From Terana coerulea (taxonomy: Eukaryota > Basidiomycota > Agaricomycetes > Polyporales > Phanerochaetaceae), in the NCBI GenBank assembly GCA_024811115.1, contig JAKOGH010000801.1, positions 62,001 to 126,000 on the forward strand: a stretch of 64,000 nt of DNA, in the 5' to 3' direction. This document shows positions 44,801 through 60,881 of this stretch, in pieces. The notes beneath the pieces were generated by a model that saw nothing but the letters and a program-made list of their open reading frames with translations, did not search any database and was not told the origin of the DNA. The position numbers were made by a program, and so were the translations under genes. The number at the start of each line of letters is the position of its first letter. The stretch's first letter is position 1.

Positions 44801-47630
44801 TGTGATTGTGCTGAATGACAGGCATGAAGAGCTTGTCACGGCGAAGGTGGCTATATCTGCTACGCGCGGACGGGGAATTGGCAACGGTGTGCGGTATGCC
44901 CCATCTTCGTGATTGTGCAGGCTCAGAATGCGACAGCAGGCTATCTGGCGTTCTCTCCAATCTCTCCACTCGACGGGCACGTAACGTACGTACAGGACGC
45001 TGCTTTGCAAGGATAGACACCGGCGTCGCGACGCGCCCTTCCATCACCCCAAGCTTATTGCGGCGTCCCTCCCGCGCCGCCGCGTCAGCCAACGCACCAT
45101 CGCGCTGCTTATTGTCCAACCCCTCCCGGCTCCCGACGACGCCGTGACGCAGCGTGGGTGACTGTGCATGTCGCACAGAAATTAGAACCACAGACATTAG
45201 AACCACGCACCGAGCGCGGATCCGGCCGCGGACGCTTTACCGACGGACGCCACGGTGCCTGTCCTCAGTGTCTTGCTCGGACATACCGCCCGAAGCGGCG
45301 TGCGGTAGCGTATGCTTGGCGCGCACCTGCAGCGTTTGCGTGGGATCTGGGGGGGATCGTGCGGGGGCGTGGGCAGGAATGGGAAGGAGGTAGGTGGGTG
45401 AGCTGTGTGGCTCGGGGATCGCTGATCGTAAGCACTCACGCGACCTCACGCGACAGGGCGTGCCTTGCGCCCGGGTCTTGCGCTCTGCTTAGCACACAGG
45501 CTGTGGTTTCCTCTCGTACCTCTTCCTCCCCAAACATCCCAGACAACACCCAATTTCCAGATCACGAACGAATCGTCTTGGTCAAAGCAGGCGCACCAGC
45601 ACCCAAACGCGTTGGCACACCGTGACCGTCCAGACAAACATACCACTCTTCGTTCCCCTATCCATTTCTCTCCGAGCCTCAAGAACGATTTAACCTTCCC
45701 GCGACCGCCGCCCCGCCATCACTGTCTCATAACCTCAGACCCCGACCCGCAGCCCTCGCCCGCTGATGGAACCTTCCGTGCCCTCCGCGCGCGGCCAATC
45801 GCCCCCGCCGCCCGTGGGGGCCCCAGACGCAGCCCACGCGGGGCGGCACAGCGCGCCCGGGCGCAACCCGCGCACGTCGCGGTCTGATTCGTCGATCGGC
45901 CTGGCCACGCGTCAGGACTCAGGCCTCAGGGCGTGGCAGGATGGGGTGCGGCGGGCGGGCCTGCCGCATGCGGAGGCGCGCCCTGCTTTCGCGGCGCCCC
46001 CGCCCGATATGGCAGGTGTCCGCGCAGCCGGCATCCATCGACGCAAACGGCTCGAGAAGCTCGCCGGGGCCGTAGTGGCTTTGCGCCAAGTCGGCATCCT
46101 GCCCAACAGCCCAGGGTGCTTGCTTGGTGGCTGCACGAAGAAATCCAAGCGCGTCGTTCGAGAAAGAGGTATTTTCCTGCGAGGGACGGTCGGCGGGCGC
46201 GGTGAGTGATGACGCGGGGGCATCCGCGTGGGCGCATGCGGGGAAGTGACACAGACGCGTTCTGGCGTCGCACGGTGTCGTGCGCGGCCGCTCGCGGCGG
46301 CGGGTTGGCGACGCTGCGCGCGGGCGTCGGTCCGTGCTGCAAGACAGAAGGGTCGCTGCCGCTGACGTCGCCGCTGCATCATCCCGTGCGCACACACGCC
46401 GTTCGTCGCTGATGGCTATCGTCACTGATGTTGAGGCCGGCGGCGACGCCTGCAGCCGGCGCGTTCGTGAGGTGCGTGTGAACGTGCTCTGTGCTGAACC
46501 TAATTGTAATGAGACAGCACGATTTGATAATGACAGTGAAATCTTTTGAGGATGTACAGAGCTTGACGTGGCGTGCGAGGGGAACCACAAAGAATGAGTG
46601 GATATGCCAACCTTGGTTGACTGACGTTGATTGAAAGAGACCGTCGCGAAGGGCTTTGCATAGATGGTGATCCTGTCTATCCGACTGCCTTCGAGGGAAA
46701 ATGGATAGAACCATGCGAGCACACGACTCAGTAGTTCCAACACATCTTACAGACAGGGACCCTGCCGTGATATGCACGGAGATAGCTGCAAACGCCACTC
46801 AACGAACCAATAGCTCAAACAAAGCCTGACTTGTGCGTGAGAGCCTCCCGGATCCCTTCGCAGTATCGCAAGGTATACCTCCTTCGGTACGACCTTGCGT
46901 CAGTACCGCCGTGACAACTAACTGCCGCGTCTATGACCAAGAACGTCCTCGCTTAGGCGAGCCGCGGCAGCCCCGCGCCGTGCTCGCCAAACTGCAAGAA
47001 GCGAAGCCGCCGCGCCCCACCGACGCCTTCGTGGCGTCGCGCACGCGCCGGCGAGGCACGCGGCGCCGCCCCGCGCCACCACGCCCCTGGAATCGGAACC
47101 CGTCCGCGCAGGCCTTGTGTGTCCACGCCCGATGCGCCATGCACACACCACCTCCCGCGGGGCGATATCGCACACCAGCGCGAGGCCCGCGACGGCCCCA
47201 CGCGAGGAGGCCTCTCGACGGGAACCTGGCGCCGTGGACACACCGCCGGGGATCTGTTCGGCTTTTTCTCGTCGAGGAGGGTGCGGGGACGGGGGACCGA
47301 CAGGGGCCTGCTGATCGCACGGGCGGCGCGACGGGGACCCACAACTGGCCCGGATCATCGACGCGGGGGACGACGAGGCGAGGGCGACCTTGTTCCCCGG
47401 TCGCACGAGCTTGCTAGGTAACCGAGAAGCGTAGACATACACATCATGTTGGCGGAAATTGACCGTTCGCCAAGCCCGCCACCCCGCGACATTGTCGGAC
47501 AAACACACTGGCATTCATATAAAAATACACGGAGAGAGTCCTTGTGGCGCACGTACTATACAACAACCCCCCTGATTTTGTTTCCATCCGCGGTCCGCCG
47601 CCTCCGTCCAGCCCTCGCCGCCCCAGGGCC
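41803..47630. other. 5.8-kb gene-poor tract upstream of the sugar transporter
   Basis: GC-rich sequence with many overlapping open frames on both strands, the longest a 361-codon minus-strand frame at 43925-45010 and a plus-strand frame at 45766-46209. None shows a recognisable domain, convincing splice pattern or biased conserved motif. The clearest structure is the inverted-repeat cluster at 44245-44317. An A/T-rich patch lies at about 42830-42905. The tract may be a long promoter, contain a non-coding transcript, or be decayed transposon sequence; the sequence alone does not decide. Confidence 0.45.
44245..44317. repeat. Nested inverted repeats / hairpin cluster
   Basis: Perfect 12-bp stem CCGCCGTGGGTG (44252-44263) with CACCCACGGCGG (44272-44283) and an 8-nt loop. 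It is enclosed by a second inverted repeat, GCGAAGCCC (44245-44253) with GGGCTTCGC (44294-44302), and followed by the palindrome GCTTCGCGAAGC (44306-44317). The word GCGAAGCCC occurs again at 44163-44171. Confidence 0.8.
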
Positions 47631-49859
47631 TCACGCGTGCGTCCCGAGCAGGCCCTCGAGGATCGCCTTCACGCCCCACGCGCCGGGGTCGGGGACCTGC
47701 TCCTCCCTGAGGCGGTCGCCCTCGACGTACGCGCTCCGGCCCGCCTTCGCCGCGAGGTCCCGCGTCTGGAGCGCCGCCGCGCCGGCCGCGCGCACCGCGC
47801 CCGCAAAGTCCTGCCCCGGCGCCGCGAGCGACTCGACGAAGGCCTGCAGCGGGTCGACGAGCGTGCGCGACGGAGGGCGTGCGCGTGTGTACGCATACAA
47901 GCCCGTGAGCGCCTTGGTGAGCGCGCCGGCCCAGAGCGCGGCGCTGAGGGGTGTGGTGCCTGCGGGCGCGGTGGCCTGCAGGCCCTGGGCGAGGGCAGAG
48001 AAGAAGATGCTGGCGCGACGTGAGCACGGAGATAGGGTTGTTGGTGAAGGCGGACTTACGAGTAGATGGCGCCGCTGGTCCCGCCCATCTGCTCCTCGGC
48101 GACCTTGGAGATGGCGACCATCGACGCGACGACGTTGTCCGGCGTGATCTTGCCGCTCTTCAGGTCGGCCAGGACAGCTATCGGATACACAGTCAGCAGC
48201 TGTCGCACCGAAAGTCATGGCTGGATCGACTCACATTCTGCACCCGTCTTCAGCGTGAGGCCGCAGTCGCCGTCGCCCGCGATGTTGTCCATCCTCGTGA
48301 TCTCGGGCTCCTCCTTGATGAGCGCGTCGCAGGCGCGCCGGATAGCGTCCGTGAACGCCTGGGGATCCGCGGCGGTGAGGCGTCCGCCTTCGTCGCCGAC
48401 GGCGGCCGACGCAGAAGCGGCTAGCGGGGCGATGATGTGGCCACGGGGGCAGCGCCGACAGTCCACTTCCATCCGGGGACAGCGGCGGGTTCGTCCAGAG
48501 CGACAGCAGCAGAGACGCATCCGGGGCGTTGGCCTCACCTTGCGCGGGCAGCAGCAACAGCGTCAGCGAGAAGCCAGGCATGTTCAAGCTCGTCTGCACA
48601 AAGCGGGTGAGCACAACATCATCAGTAGACACAACATGCAGACCGTACCATGAAGGTGCCCGAGATGACCCGCTCGACCGCGACGCCGCGCGCCGCGAGG
48701 TCCTTCCGCGCCTCCGCGACGACGGCGCCCCATCTCCAGTTCGCTCGTGCCGCCGAGGTTGTTCACGAGCAGCACGACGCGGTCTCCCTTCCCTGTGAAC
48801 GGCACGAACGAGCGGTCCGGGTCCGCCGTCGACACGAGGTTCTCGATGAGCTCCGGAATAAGGGTGCTGAGGGCGGGACAGGCGAGAGGCGGCGCGCGCC
48901 GGGCTCGTTGTGGATGCCCATGCCGATCTCGATCTCCGCCGCGCCGAGGTGCGACGCGCCCGCCGCGGTGCCCGGGACGTGGCAGTGCTCGAGCCCGACG
49001 CCGATCGTCGCGAGCCGCGTCGCGAGGTACTCGGCGGTGGTGTGCACCGCGCTCAGAGGGGCGCCACGCCGCGCGAGTGCGCCGACGATCTTGTAGACGA
49101 GGACGGTGCCGGCGAGGCCTCTGGTCCCAAGTGTGAGTTTGGGCTGTGGAGGATGAACGGAGCGGAGCGTACCTCCTGCCGACGATTTTGCCTTGGCTTC
49201 TTCCGACGGCGACGTCGTCGCCAATGATGACGAACTTGACGCGGTCGGCCTTGCTGGGGTGCAGAGCAGCGTACTGTTCTTTAGCCAAGCCAAAGTTCAA
49301 GATATCGCCGGTGTAATTCCTGTGATAGACTTCATGAGTGTTTGCACAGTGGTTTCGGTACCATCGAACTTACTTCACTATAATCACCGTTCTACAATGA
49401 TAATATGAGTAAAGTAGGCTTTTATACACGCATACACTCACCCTGCGTCGCTCTCCACGAGGTCGATACCTCGTCGGACCTGAGCTGGGTTTGGCGAAGC
49501 AAATACCGCTCCGCACACAGCAGCGGACAGCATGCCATCGCCAACATACCCTGCATGAGCGGGCTCGTGTCCGGACCCGCCGCCGCAAATGATCGCTACC
49601 TTCGAGCGATCGTGCTCCGAGTTGTAGAGAACTGCATAGTATCTTCAGCCGGATGCGCACACGCCAGTCGTGGCGGTCAACGAACCTTTGTTTGTAGTAT
49701 CAAGGCCTAGCTTTGGGTTCAATGCGCAGAGCCCCTGTAACGACTCTACGACCAGAGTCTCGGCTTTGTTGAGGAAATGCTTTGCTGATCATGCCCGCAT
49801 CAGTAAGTGAGCTTGGCCTAAACATTGGCAAGAAAGCATCGCTTACATTGGGTAGACAT
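47631..49859 (-). CDS. DAK1: Dihydroxyacetone kinase (ATP-dependent, two-domain)
   Basis: Phosphorylates dihydroxyacetone with ATP in the cytosol, detoxifying it and feeding glycerol and methanol-type carbon into glycolysis. Predicted 598 residues in nine exons; introns 49785-49846, 49632-49685, 49392-49441, 49320-49373, 49121-49172, 48594-48648, 48178-48234, 48010-48059. The first exon is 13 nt and the fourth 18 nt. DhaK domain: KHFLNKAETLVVESLQGLCA, GGGSGHEPAHAG, NYTGDILNFGLAKE, GLAGTVLVYKIVGA, EHCHVPGT, GMGIHNEPGARR (region of the substrate-binding His), LVNNLGGTSELEMG. DhaL domain: DNIAGDGDCGLTLKTGAE (metal-binding Asps) and EEQMGGTSGAIYSIFFSALA. Four one-base breaks: base missing near 48875, 48484 and 48428, one extra G near 48730; together they make the coding length exactly divisible by three. 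The linker between domains contains two of them. Confidence 0.93.
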
Positions 49860-50298
49860 GTCAAAGGTGAGAGTGGGGGAAAGGGGTAGAGCTCCGAGGT
49901 CTAGGTGCGTGTAATCGAGAGGATTTTAAGGACGAGTAAGTATGATCGAGTAGCTCTAGGGGTTCCGTAGCTGATCAGAGGGTTGGCCTTCTGACTTGCC
50001 GTGCCTAATTGAAGTGCAGTGGGTTCCGCACATTCCGCATCGGCTGCTCTGTTATAGCTTTCCAGCTCTCCCACAGCGACGACATCTCGACTCTCATGTT
50101 GAGTGTTGCGCGAAGAACCCTGTCTGCCTTGCCCATGCCGAAGCTGCACGTGAGGCCAGGGCTCTTCAGGACTTCGTCTAGACGCAGAGCGCTGAGAGCG
50201 GTGCGGTGGATTGGCGGCTTAATGAATGGCATTGTCGGACGAGGCGTAGGGGAGACCACCGGGACCGTCTGGCCCTCGAGCGAATCGGAGGAAGAGTG
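49860..50298. other. Intergenic region upstream of dihydroxyacetone kinase
   Basis: Presumed promoter of the kinase gene. A minus-strand open frame at 50005-50259 (MPFIKPPIHRTALSALRLDE within it) reads somewhat like protein but has no recognisable family or supporting splice sites, so it is not called. Confidence 0.4.
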
Positions 50299-50637
50299 CT
50301 AGCCTGGCCACATGCCCGTCGGAGGTGCCTGGCTGCGGGTGGTGGGTCCGTAGCTATAGCCTCCATAGTAGGGCTGCATCCAAGAGCTCAGGAGCCAGTG
50401 TTTTTGTCTGCGTAAATATGGGGCCATTTGTGTCCGATTGTACAAGTCCTTGGCGTAGAACATGAAGACGGCGACCTCACAAATGCTTGAGATTTTGCGC
50501 GGGTATGTTCGCGTTTGAGTGGAAGCCACGCGAGGCCGGCCACCTGCTACTTACCGCTTTGTATTGGGAGTAACAAAGGCGAACAAACGGAATGAGACAC
50601 CGACTAGACCAAGTAAGCGGCCTTGTATGCCGCCCAT
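50299..50637 (-). CDS. Small putative membrane protein
   Basis: Predicted 89 residues in two exons (intron 50486-50554, GTAAGT donor), exact frame. Begins MGGIQGRLLGLVGVSFRLFA, so a single hydrophobic segment lies near the N-terminus, followed by FVTPNTKRICEVAVFMFYAK and a Tyr/Gly/Pro-rich tail (MQPYYGGYSYGPTTRSQAPP). No family recognised. Its start lies only 63 bp from the divergent UBP12 start, so the two probably share a promoter. A one-base slip near the stop would extend the C-terminus (GPDGPGGLPYASSDNAIH), which cannot be excluded in this sequence. Confidence 0.6.
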
Positions 50638-50700
50638 GATAATCGCGTACAATCTTCTGCTTCTGCCTACAATTTCGCTGCTTCACCACTTACGCATGCT

Positions 50701-54965
<4,265 letters not shown>

Positions 54966-55244
54966 ATTCTTGTAGAATACGAAGGAACGTACCACGTAAT
55001 GGCCTGTAGAGTAGAGCTGCTGTATTATCGGACATCATTACAACTGAATGCCAGTCTGTACGTTTATTGCAACCTGGTATCGCATTGCTTAAGCTTGAAC
55101 TTGACCAGCCCGCGAGTCCGTACCGTGAGGTCCGTGGACCGTGACTCGCAAAGTGCCCACGGCGCTCATTGGCCGTCATGAGGAGCGGGCGCTGCCCCGG
55201 CTGTGTAATGACCACCACCTCCGGCGGCGTGAGGGCGTCCGACG

Positions 55245-57595
55245 ATGAGCAGAGTCCCACCTGGCCTGCTCTATCTTACCATATACAACCCTACTCTGAA
55301 ACCCAGTGGACCTGTGGCCGGCGACGATGAAGATGCGGAAGAGCAGGCCCATATACTGTTCTATACTGGTAGAGAGCGCGCGGTGTCCAGGGACCGAATC
55401 TTGAGACAAGTCGGGCTGGCGAAAGCTCTGGTGAACTTTACTAGGTAGGCTCTAGATGAATGATACGGTCACTAAAGTCCTAAATGGTATGAAACACAGC
55501 ATGTTCAATCCCGAGGATATCTGCGAGAACACGCATTCGCAGACGAGACGGATGATCATGGTTTCTCCAGAACCAGACTTCTGGATACACGCTGTGAGTA
55601 TCATCTTCAAAGCTTTGGGTTCTGCTTCACGAACAAGAGAAATGATTGAATAGACGACCCGCTAGTGTGTCGAGCTCGCCAAGTCGCCCCGACCAGTGAC
55701 AATCAGAGGCAAAGGCAAAGGCTCTGCGAAGACTCCTGTTGTGAAAGAGGTCATATACGACCATCACGATGGCTCACTACACGACCTTGCGCTGCGTACA
55801 CATTTGCTGCGAGGATATGAGCAGTTCAAAGTGCGTTACCACCGATTGTGTCCAGTGAATCCGGGCTGACGGCAACACCCAGCTCATACATGGGCCTTTC
55901 GCCTCAATTCTTGCCACACTTGGTCAAGAAGCTCTTGAGCTCCAGCTTGAACGGTTCTTTACCGTCTGGGCATGGCGATGGGATCTTGACGAGGATGCGG
56001 ACTTCGCCGACCACCTCGGTTTGTACATTAGTCCACGTTCCATTTCTCTAGCTCATTGCAAATGACTAGGACAGGTGTCTCTGTACATCCTGATGAGAAG
56101 CTTGTGAAGCCCATTCTGAATACGACGAATCTGGACGTTGAGCTAGCCGCGCTCGACGCATTCATTTTGATTCCACCTTATGTCGTTCCCTCGACGAGCT
56201 TTATAGAGCCTGGATATCCTGATGTTCTGATCCGTCACATACTATCTCGGATACCGCCGCCACCTCCGTCTTCAGCGGACCCTGGCCCTTCCACCACCGA
56301 TCAAGAGAAACCGAAGACAGACGTCGTGGTAGCGAAGGCTGTGGATGCCGGACAACTAAATCACACCATTCGCGCCACAAATCCTTTCTCGAACATGAAC
56401 ATGTCGATGGATATGCGGAACCTGAAGTGGATGTTCAACGGCTTAACGTTCTCGAAGAGCCCATCGGCGAAGCCTGCTGCCCCGGCAGCAGCCTCGGTAG
56501 CCGTCGCGGAACTGCCTGAACCGCCTTCGAGTGCTGTTCCCAACAACGCCCCACCTACAGAGCAGGACAACCATCTAGCAACAACGCTGGCAGTACCAGA
56601 GAGCCACGATGTTGAATTCGACGCGGAGTCATTGCAGGAGGCTATTTCCACCGACAACGACTTTGTTGCCGCTTCGACCGTGCCTTCGCCTTCTAAGCAA
56701 GAGCCTCCCTCTCTGCATGCGTCGCCCTCCAATGAACCTCGATCGCTCGCGGATGAAGCACTCAATGGCGATGGATCACACTCTGCCAGTCTTCACTCGA
56801 GTGGAGATGTGACAGAGAGCCCACTAGAACAGACACATCCCAAGTCCGTCCCGGAATCTGAACCGGAGCCACCTCTGGAGTTCTTGTCTACGACAGTGCA
56901 TCTCAGTACCGTGGAAAATCTTGCGCAAACCGTGCGCCATAAAGTCTATCATGGTACAGTATGTAACTTTCGCACATCCTTACTTTTCTTCGGTGCTAAC
57001 TATGCGCTTGCTGCAGCGAGGGGAATTGACGTTTGCATTCGTGTGTAAAGACAACATCACTCTGGACTTCGCCGCTATTGGGCAGGTAGCTTCACGCGTC
57101 TTGCGGGAGGTAAAAGCAGCTTTAGATGCGGAAAAGACAAAGTGCGTGCTGGTGAGACGATAGAGCTACCTAGCATCTGACTCGTTCATTAAGGGCGGCG
57201 GAGGAGACGGCCACTCCAGTCACGAAGATGTTGGAACCAAGAGACATGCATGTCATCTCGACTGGCTCCTTGACCTCAGTCTCATCCCTTGGCTTCTCCT
57301 CCAAGTCCGAGCACCTGTTCAACGGCAGGCAAATGCTGCTCAGGTACGTCTCGATCGTGCCTACCTAAAGTGCATCTCCTCATGCTTGTACGCACGCAGC
57401 GACTTCGACATGCATGAAGTGTTTTCACGTGGTCAGAACCCGCAGCACTGGCAGGTCTCCAGGCGTGGACTGGGGACCGACAGTGCTGGGAACGCTGTTC
57501 CGGGCGAGGCATTTATGGAAGTGGCGCGGAAGGAGAGCACTCTCACTGACGTTGATAACGAGTTGGCTGGTATCATCCGGCGATTTGTTGAATGA
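55245..57595 (+). CDS. CCZ1: Vacuolar fusion protein Ccz1
   Basis: Partner of Mon1; the Mon1-Ccz1 complex is the exchange factor that activates Rab7/Ypt7 on late endosomes and vacuoles. Predicted 649 residues, eight exons, exact frame with no breaks; introns 55445-55499, 55594-55665, 55831-55882, 56019-56074, 56959-57016, 57142-57193, 57344-57399. The longin-type N-terminus is clear: PPGLLYLTIYNPTLKPSGPV, AEEQAHILFYTGRERAVSRD, ILRQVGLAKALVNFTSMFNP, HSQTRRMIMVSPEPDFWIHA, followed by LERFFTVWAWRWDLDED. A Ser/Pro-rich unordered insert (roughly residues 270-450) precedes the C-terminal longin-like part (GELTFAFVCKDNITLDFAAI) and ends IIRRFVE. The start is the first Met before the conserved PPGLLYL. 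Confidence 0.9.
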
Positions 57596-58076
57596 AATGT
57601 TGGGAACAGTCAGTTCAGACGAAAATTCCTTACGGTGCGCTTGCGTTCGCTCGCTAGGCTCTCTACACAAGTGTCTGGTGAGATCTGGTGCGCACGGCTC
57701 TTGTTTTTGTTTGTTTATGGCATCAGCGCCACGTCGCGCGCCTGATGGCGGTAGAAAAGTCCATGTTGAACTCGTTCACCTTCGAATATCGAGGGGAAGT
57801 GACCGGTCTGTCACCGATTGCTTGAGGCACTAGGTGTAGCTTTAGGTATAGTCAGTGACAATAATCACGATATTCTCCCAGCTCATCATAGCCTCCCTAT
57901 AGGCCACGTCTCTGGGAGTCGGTAACCGTTACAACGGGGGAGGAACTGAAGCCTGGATTCGTTGCATATCCACGCTGACATGTGAGTATATACGAGAGCT
58001 TTTGGTAGGCCAACCTTCCTCACGAGGGAAATGATATGTCATCGCGTACTGTAGCCCGAAAGAGCGTGAGCAACGC
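57596..58076. other. Intergenic region
   Basis: 3' region of CCZ1 and presumed promoter of the SET-domain gene. No other feature is seen. Confidence 0.4.
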
Positions 58077-59202
58077 ATGGCGCCTGAACGTACGCTACGG
58101 AGCTCTACACGCCCCCGCGCACAGAACGCACAGCGTAGCCAACGTGAATCAGATGAAATCTACCCGATTGATCCATCGCCAACCACAGCTAAGGGCAAGC
58201 TTTACAAAAGCTCAACCAGCAGGCCTTCCCCTCGCTCCCCTACTCCTTCTACGACGACCTACTGATGTACGCGCTGTTTGTCTCATTGCGGTACAAGCTG
58301 TTCAAGTTCTTTGCATTCAAGCCAGCTCGGCAATCCATGAAGCCCGTGGAGATGAACAGGGCCCTAATTTTAGACTTGAAAGTGCATGTACACACCTTTT
58401 GGCAAACTCAGGATCAACCGTTGTCGGACCTTGTTGTTCAAGCCCGGAACATTGCTTTTAGCCTTGTTCCCCTGCTTCCCTCTGACAGACGCTTACCAAA
58501 TGCTCCGAGGATTTGTAGAACAGCGAGTTTGCACAATACTACCTCTATGTTGTACTAATGCTTGACCACTAGTTTGCTGGTTCGTTATCATCTCCTTTAC
58601 AGGCGTGAGAGTCCTGTGTACCTACGAGAAATGTCCTATGGGGGCTCAGAGATCCAACTCGGGGTGTTCGCTCGTCAAGATATTCCCGCCGCCTCGTGCA
58701 TTCTGGAGCTCAGCTCCTCAATGTCCTCCGACTTGGTGTCTCGTAGTAAGGAGTGCAGTACATCTATCATTTCCAGCACTTCCAAGCAACGTGGCCCAAC
58801 GGGCGACCGCTTGATATTGGGGCCTTTCAGGTTCGTAAATCATGACTGCAATCCAAACTGCCAGGTATGTGAGCATTCAAGCCAGAGACCAGAGTCGCTA
58901 AGCCAGGGTAGAATAGATACTTATATCCCATTCCCGACAGCCACGCTTGCACCATCATGACCATCGCGCCTATCGCCGTGGGCGAGCAAATCACCATCAG
59001 CTACACTCGACAAGGGTTTTATGATGAAGGCTGCCTTTGCCGCACTTGCAATCCGACAAACCCTCCATCGCTGCGGCCTAAGAAGCCTCATCCACAGCCT
59101 CAGAGGTACGATCCCATGTACAAGGGAAAGCGCACACATAGAGGAAGGAGGATACAGGTCGCTTCTAGAGCGGCCTTTCTCAGCACAATTTCGCAGACTT
59201 AG
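58077..59202 (+). CDS. SET-domain protein, damaged or error-containing
   Basis: Probable lysine methyltransferase. The N-terminal part has QQAFPSLPYSFYDDLLMYAL and KLFKFFAFKPARQSMKPVEM; the SET core is present as GSEIQLGVFARQDIPA, ILGPFRFVNHDCNPNCQ (the NHDCNPNC catalytic/SAM motif), PIAVGEQITISYTRQGF and a post-SET-like CLCRTCNP. An intron of about 46 nt (58865-58910) joins NPNCQ to NRYLYPIPDSHACTIMT in frame. Breaks: base missing near 58201 (T run) and one extra near 58486. The link between the N-terminal part and the SET core (58540-58610) is not resolved: acceptor at 58610 is good, but no convincing donor joins in frame. The C-terminal end is also uncertain. It may be a working gene with errors or a relic; members of such SET families are often multicopy in mushrooms. 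Confidence 0.6.
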
Positions 59203-59911
59203 ATTCAAGAGCTACCTTAAAGAGTCAAGGGTTAAGCGGGAAGTATACGTGGGTTGATTTGTCTGAGTAGTGTGCTCTGCTAGGAATATTGTGGTACAAC
59301 TAATAAGATTTAATCACTTTCTACCTTAACAATTGCCATCTCACTCGCGGATGGCTATGCAGTGTCTGACTCCATCGCCGGAGAGGCTGGCATACGGAAG
59401 GGATTCCAACTGTCTTTCAGACAGACTCGCAAGCATAAGCTAGTAATCCCTCACATGCCACACATACCAGAAACACCAACTTTCTTACATTTTTACACTT
59501 TTGCTGAAGGTTCTAGAATATCTGAATCATAATACAGTACTAGTAGTGTGGCAAGCAGCTCCGTCTTTCTTTGCAGTGTTTAATTCAGTGACTTGCCTTA
59601 TTGAGAAATTGGCCTCAGGCAAACGCCAAACAAATTCGAGTAGCCATAAGGCAACCAAAGGGTAGCTTGGCTAGATGGCTCCAGCAGCAGATCATTTCGT
59701 GGAGTCCAATTCTTTGCGAGAACCAGCTGCAGCGCCACGAAGGTATGTGACAGTGACATACCAAAACAAGGGTGTTACGTAAGTTCCCAGCGCCAAAACA
59801 TGAACTGTATAGTTTATGACCGATTTGGGAGTCGCCATCACCGCCCGCCGGAAACTCTAGCCAGTCAAGCACGCCGCCGCCGCCCTCGACGACCTCAAGA
59901 CCACATTCAAG
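59203..59911. other. Intergenic region upstream of RPL43
   Basis: Presumed RPL43 promoter and 5' UTR at its right end, relatively A/T-rich at 59280-59640. No gene is supported. Confidence 0.4.
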
Positions 59912-60529
59912 ATGGTGAGTACGCCGTTCATGCCCACGAACGGCCAAAATGCTGATGGTGTGCTTTATCCTCCCAGACAAAACGCACTCGCAAGGTTGGC
60001 GTTACCGGCAAGTACGGTACTGTGAGTACACGAACTTCTCATGGGACATCGGTGGAGGGGTTGGCGAGGGGGAAATGGCCATGACGACCGAACTTGATTG
60101 GACATGGCTGATATGAGATTATGGCTATAGCGTTACGGTGCTTCCCTCCGTAAGCAAGTGAAGAAGGTGCGTCTTGAAGTCCTACGAGCCATTCCCCGAG
60201 ATTGACCAAGGGCTTTGCTGTTAGATGGAAATCACGCAGCACGCGCGATACACTTGCACCTTCTGCGGCAAGGCAAGTTTGACCGGCACCTGGCCATGAA
60301 GGAGCACACTTATCTTCTCGTCTCTCAGGACTCCGTGAAGCGCCAGGCGGTTGGCATCTGGAAGTGCAAGGCTTGCGCCAAGACCGTCGCGGGCGGTGCC
60401 TGGACCGTTACCACCACAGCAGCGGCGACAGTCAGGAGGTGTGTTATGCGTCACTTCGACTATACTTTCTCATAATGACGTCCATGCGACAGTACTGTCC
60501 GTCGTCTGCGCGAGTTGACCGAGGCATAG
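59912..60529 (+). CDS. RPL43: 60S ribosomal protein L43 (eL43, mammalian L37a)
   Basis: Zinc-ribbon protein of the large ribosomal subunit. Exactly 92 residues, the standard length. Six exons; introns 59915-59976, 60022-60130, 60167-60224, 60273-60328, 60439-60492. The first exon is the ATG alone. Seen: [60 protein letters not shown] (zinc ligands CTFC and CKAC) and [11 protein letters not shown] at the end. The fourth intron has a GC donor in the strong context AAG|GCAAGT. No frame break. Five introns in 279 coding bases is typical of ribosomal genes in mushrooms. No C/D-box snoRNA was seen in the introns by eye. Confidence 0.97.
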
Positions 60530-60881
60530 GGTGTTTCGTCAGATCGTTTCTTCATGCTTTGCTCTCGCATTTTCCTTATTGTCGTATGCATGTAAAACCA
60601 CACCCTTATGGCACGCCCATACCATGCCCAAACGGAATATCCTGAGTGAATCCATTATGAACTTAGAATTCGTGCGGTCTGCGGTGTGTTGGCTCATGCT
60701 CTCGCTGTCTGGACAGAGGTGTATTATAAGGTTCTTCCATCACGGTCATGTCAAAGAATCCCCCCGGGCAATTGCGGTCAAAGGTGTTTCATTGCGACTA
60801 CAGCCATACTACAAACAATGTAATATAACAATCGTACAGGCTCTTGCAATTCGCATTACATTAGGTTACTTGTGCGCATCA
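60530..60881. other. Convergent intergenic region
   Basis: 350 bp holding the 3' ends of RPL43 and the CCCH zinc-finger gene. A/T-rich, nothing else seen. Confidence 0.4.

Noticed and set aside
43925..45010. 361-codon open frame on the minus strand
   Set aside because: Arg/Ser-rich composition without a domain, in DNA where several frames on both strands are open together; no splice or homology support.
45766..46397. Plus-strand frame of 147 codons with opposing minus-strand frames
   Set aside because: Frames on opposite strands are equally plausible and neither shows a known fold or conserved motif.
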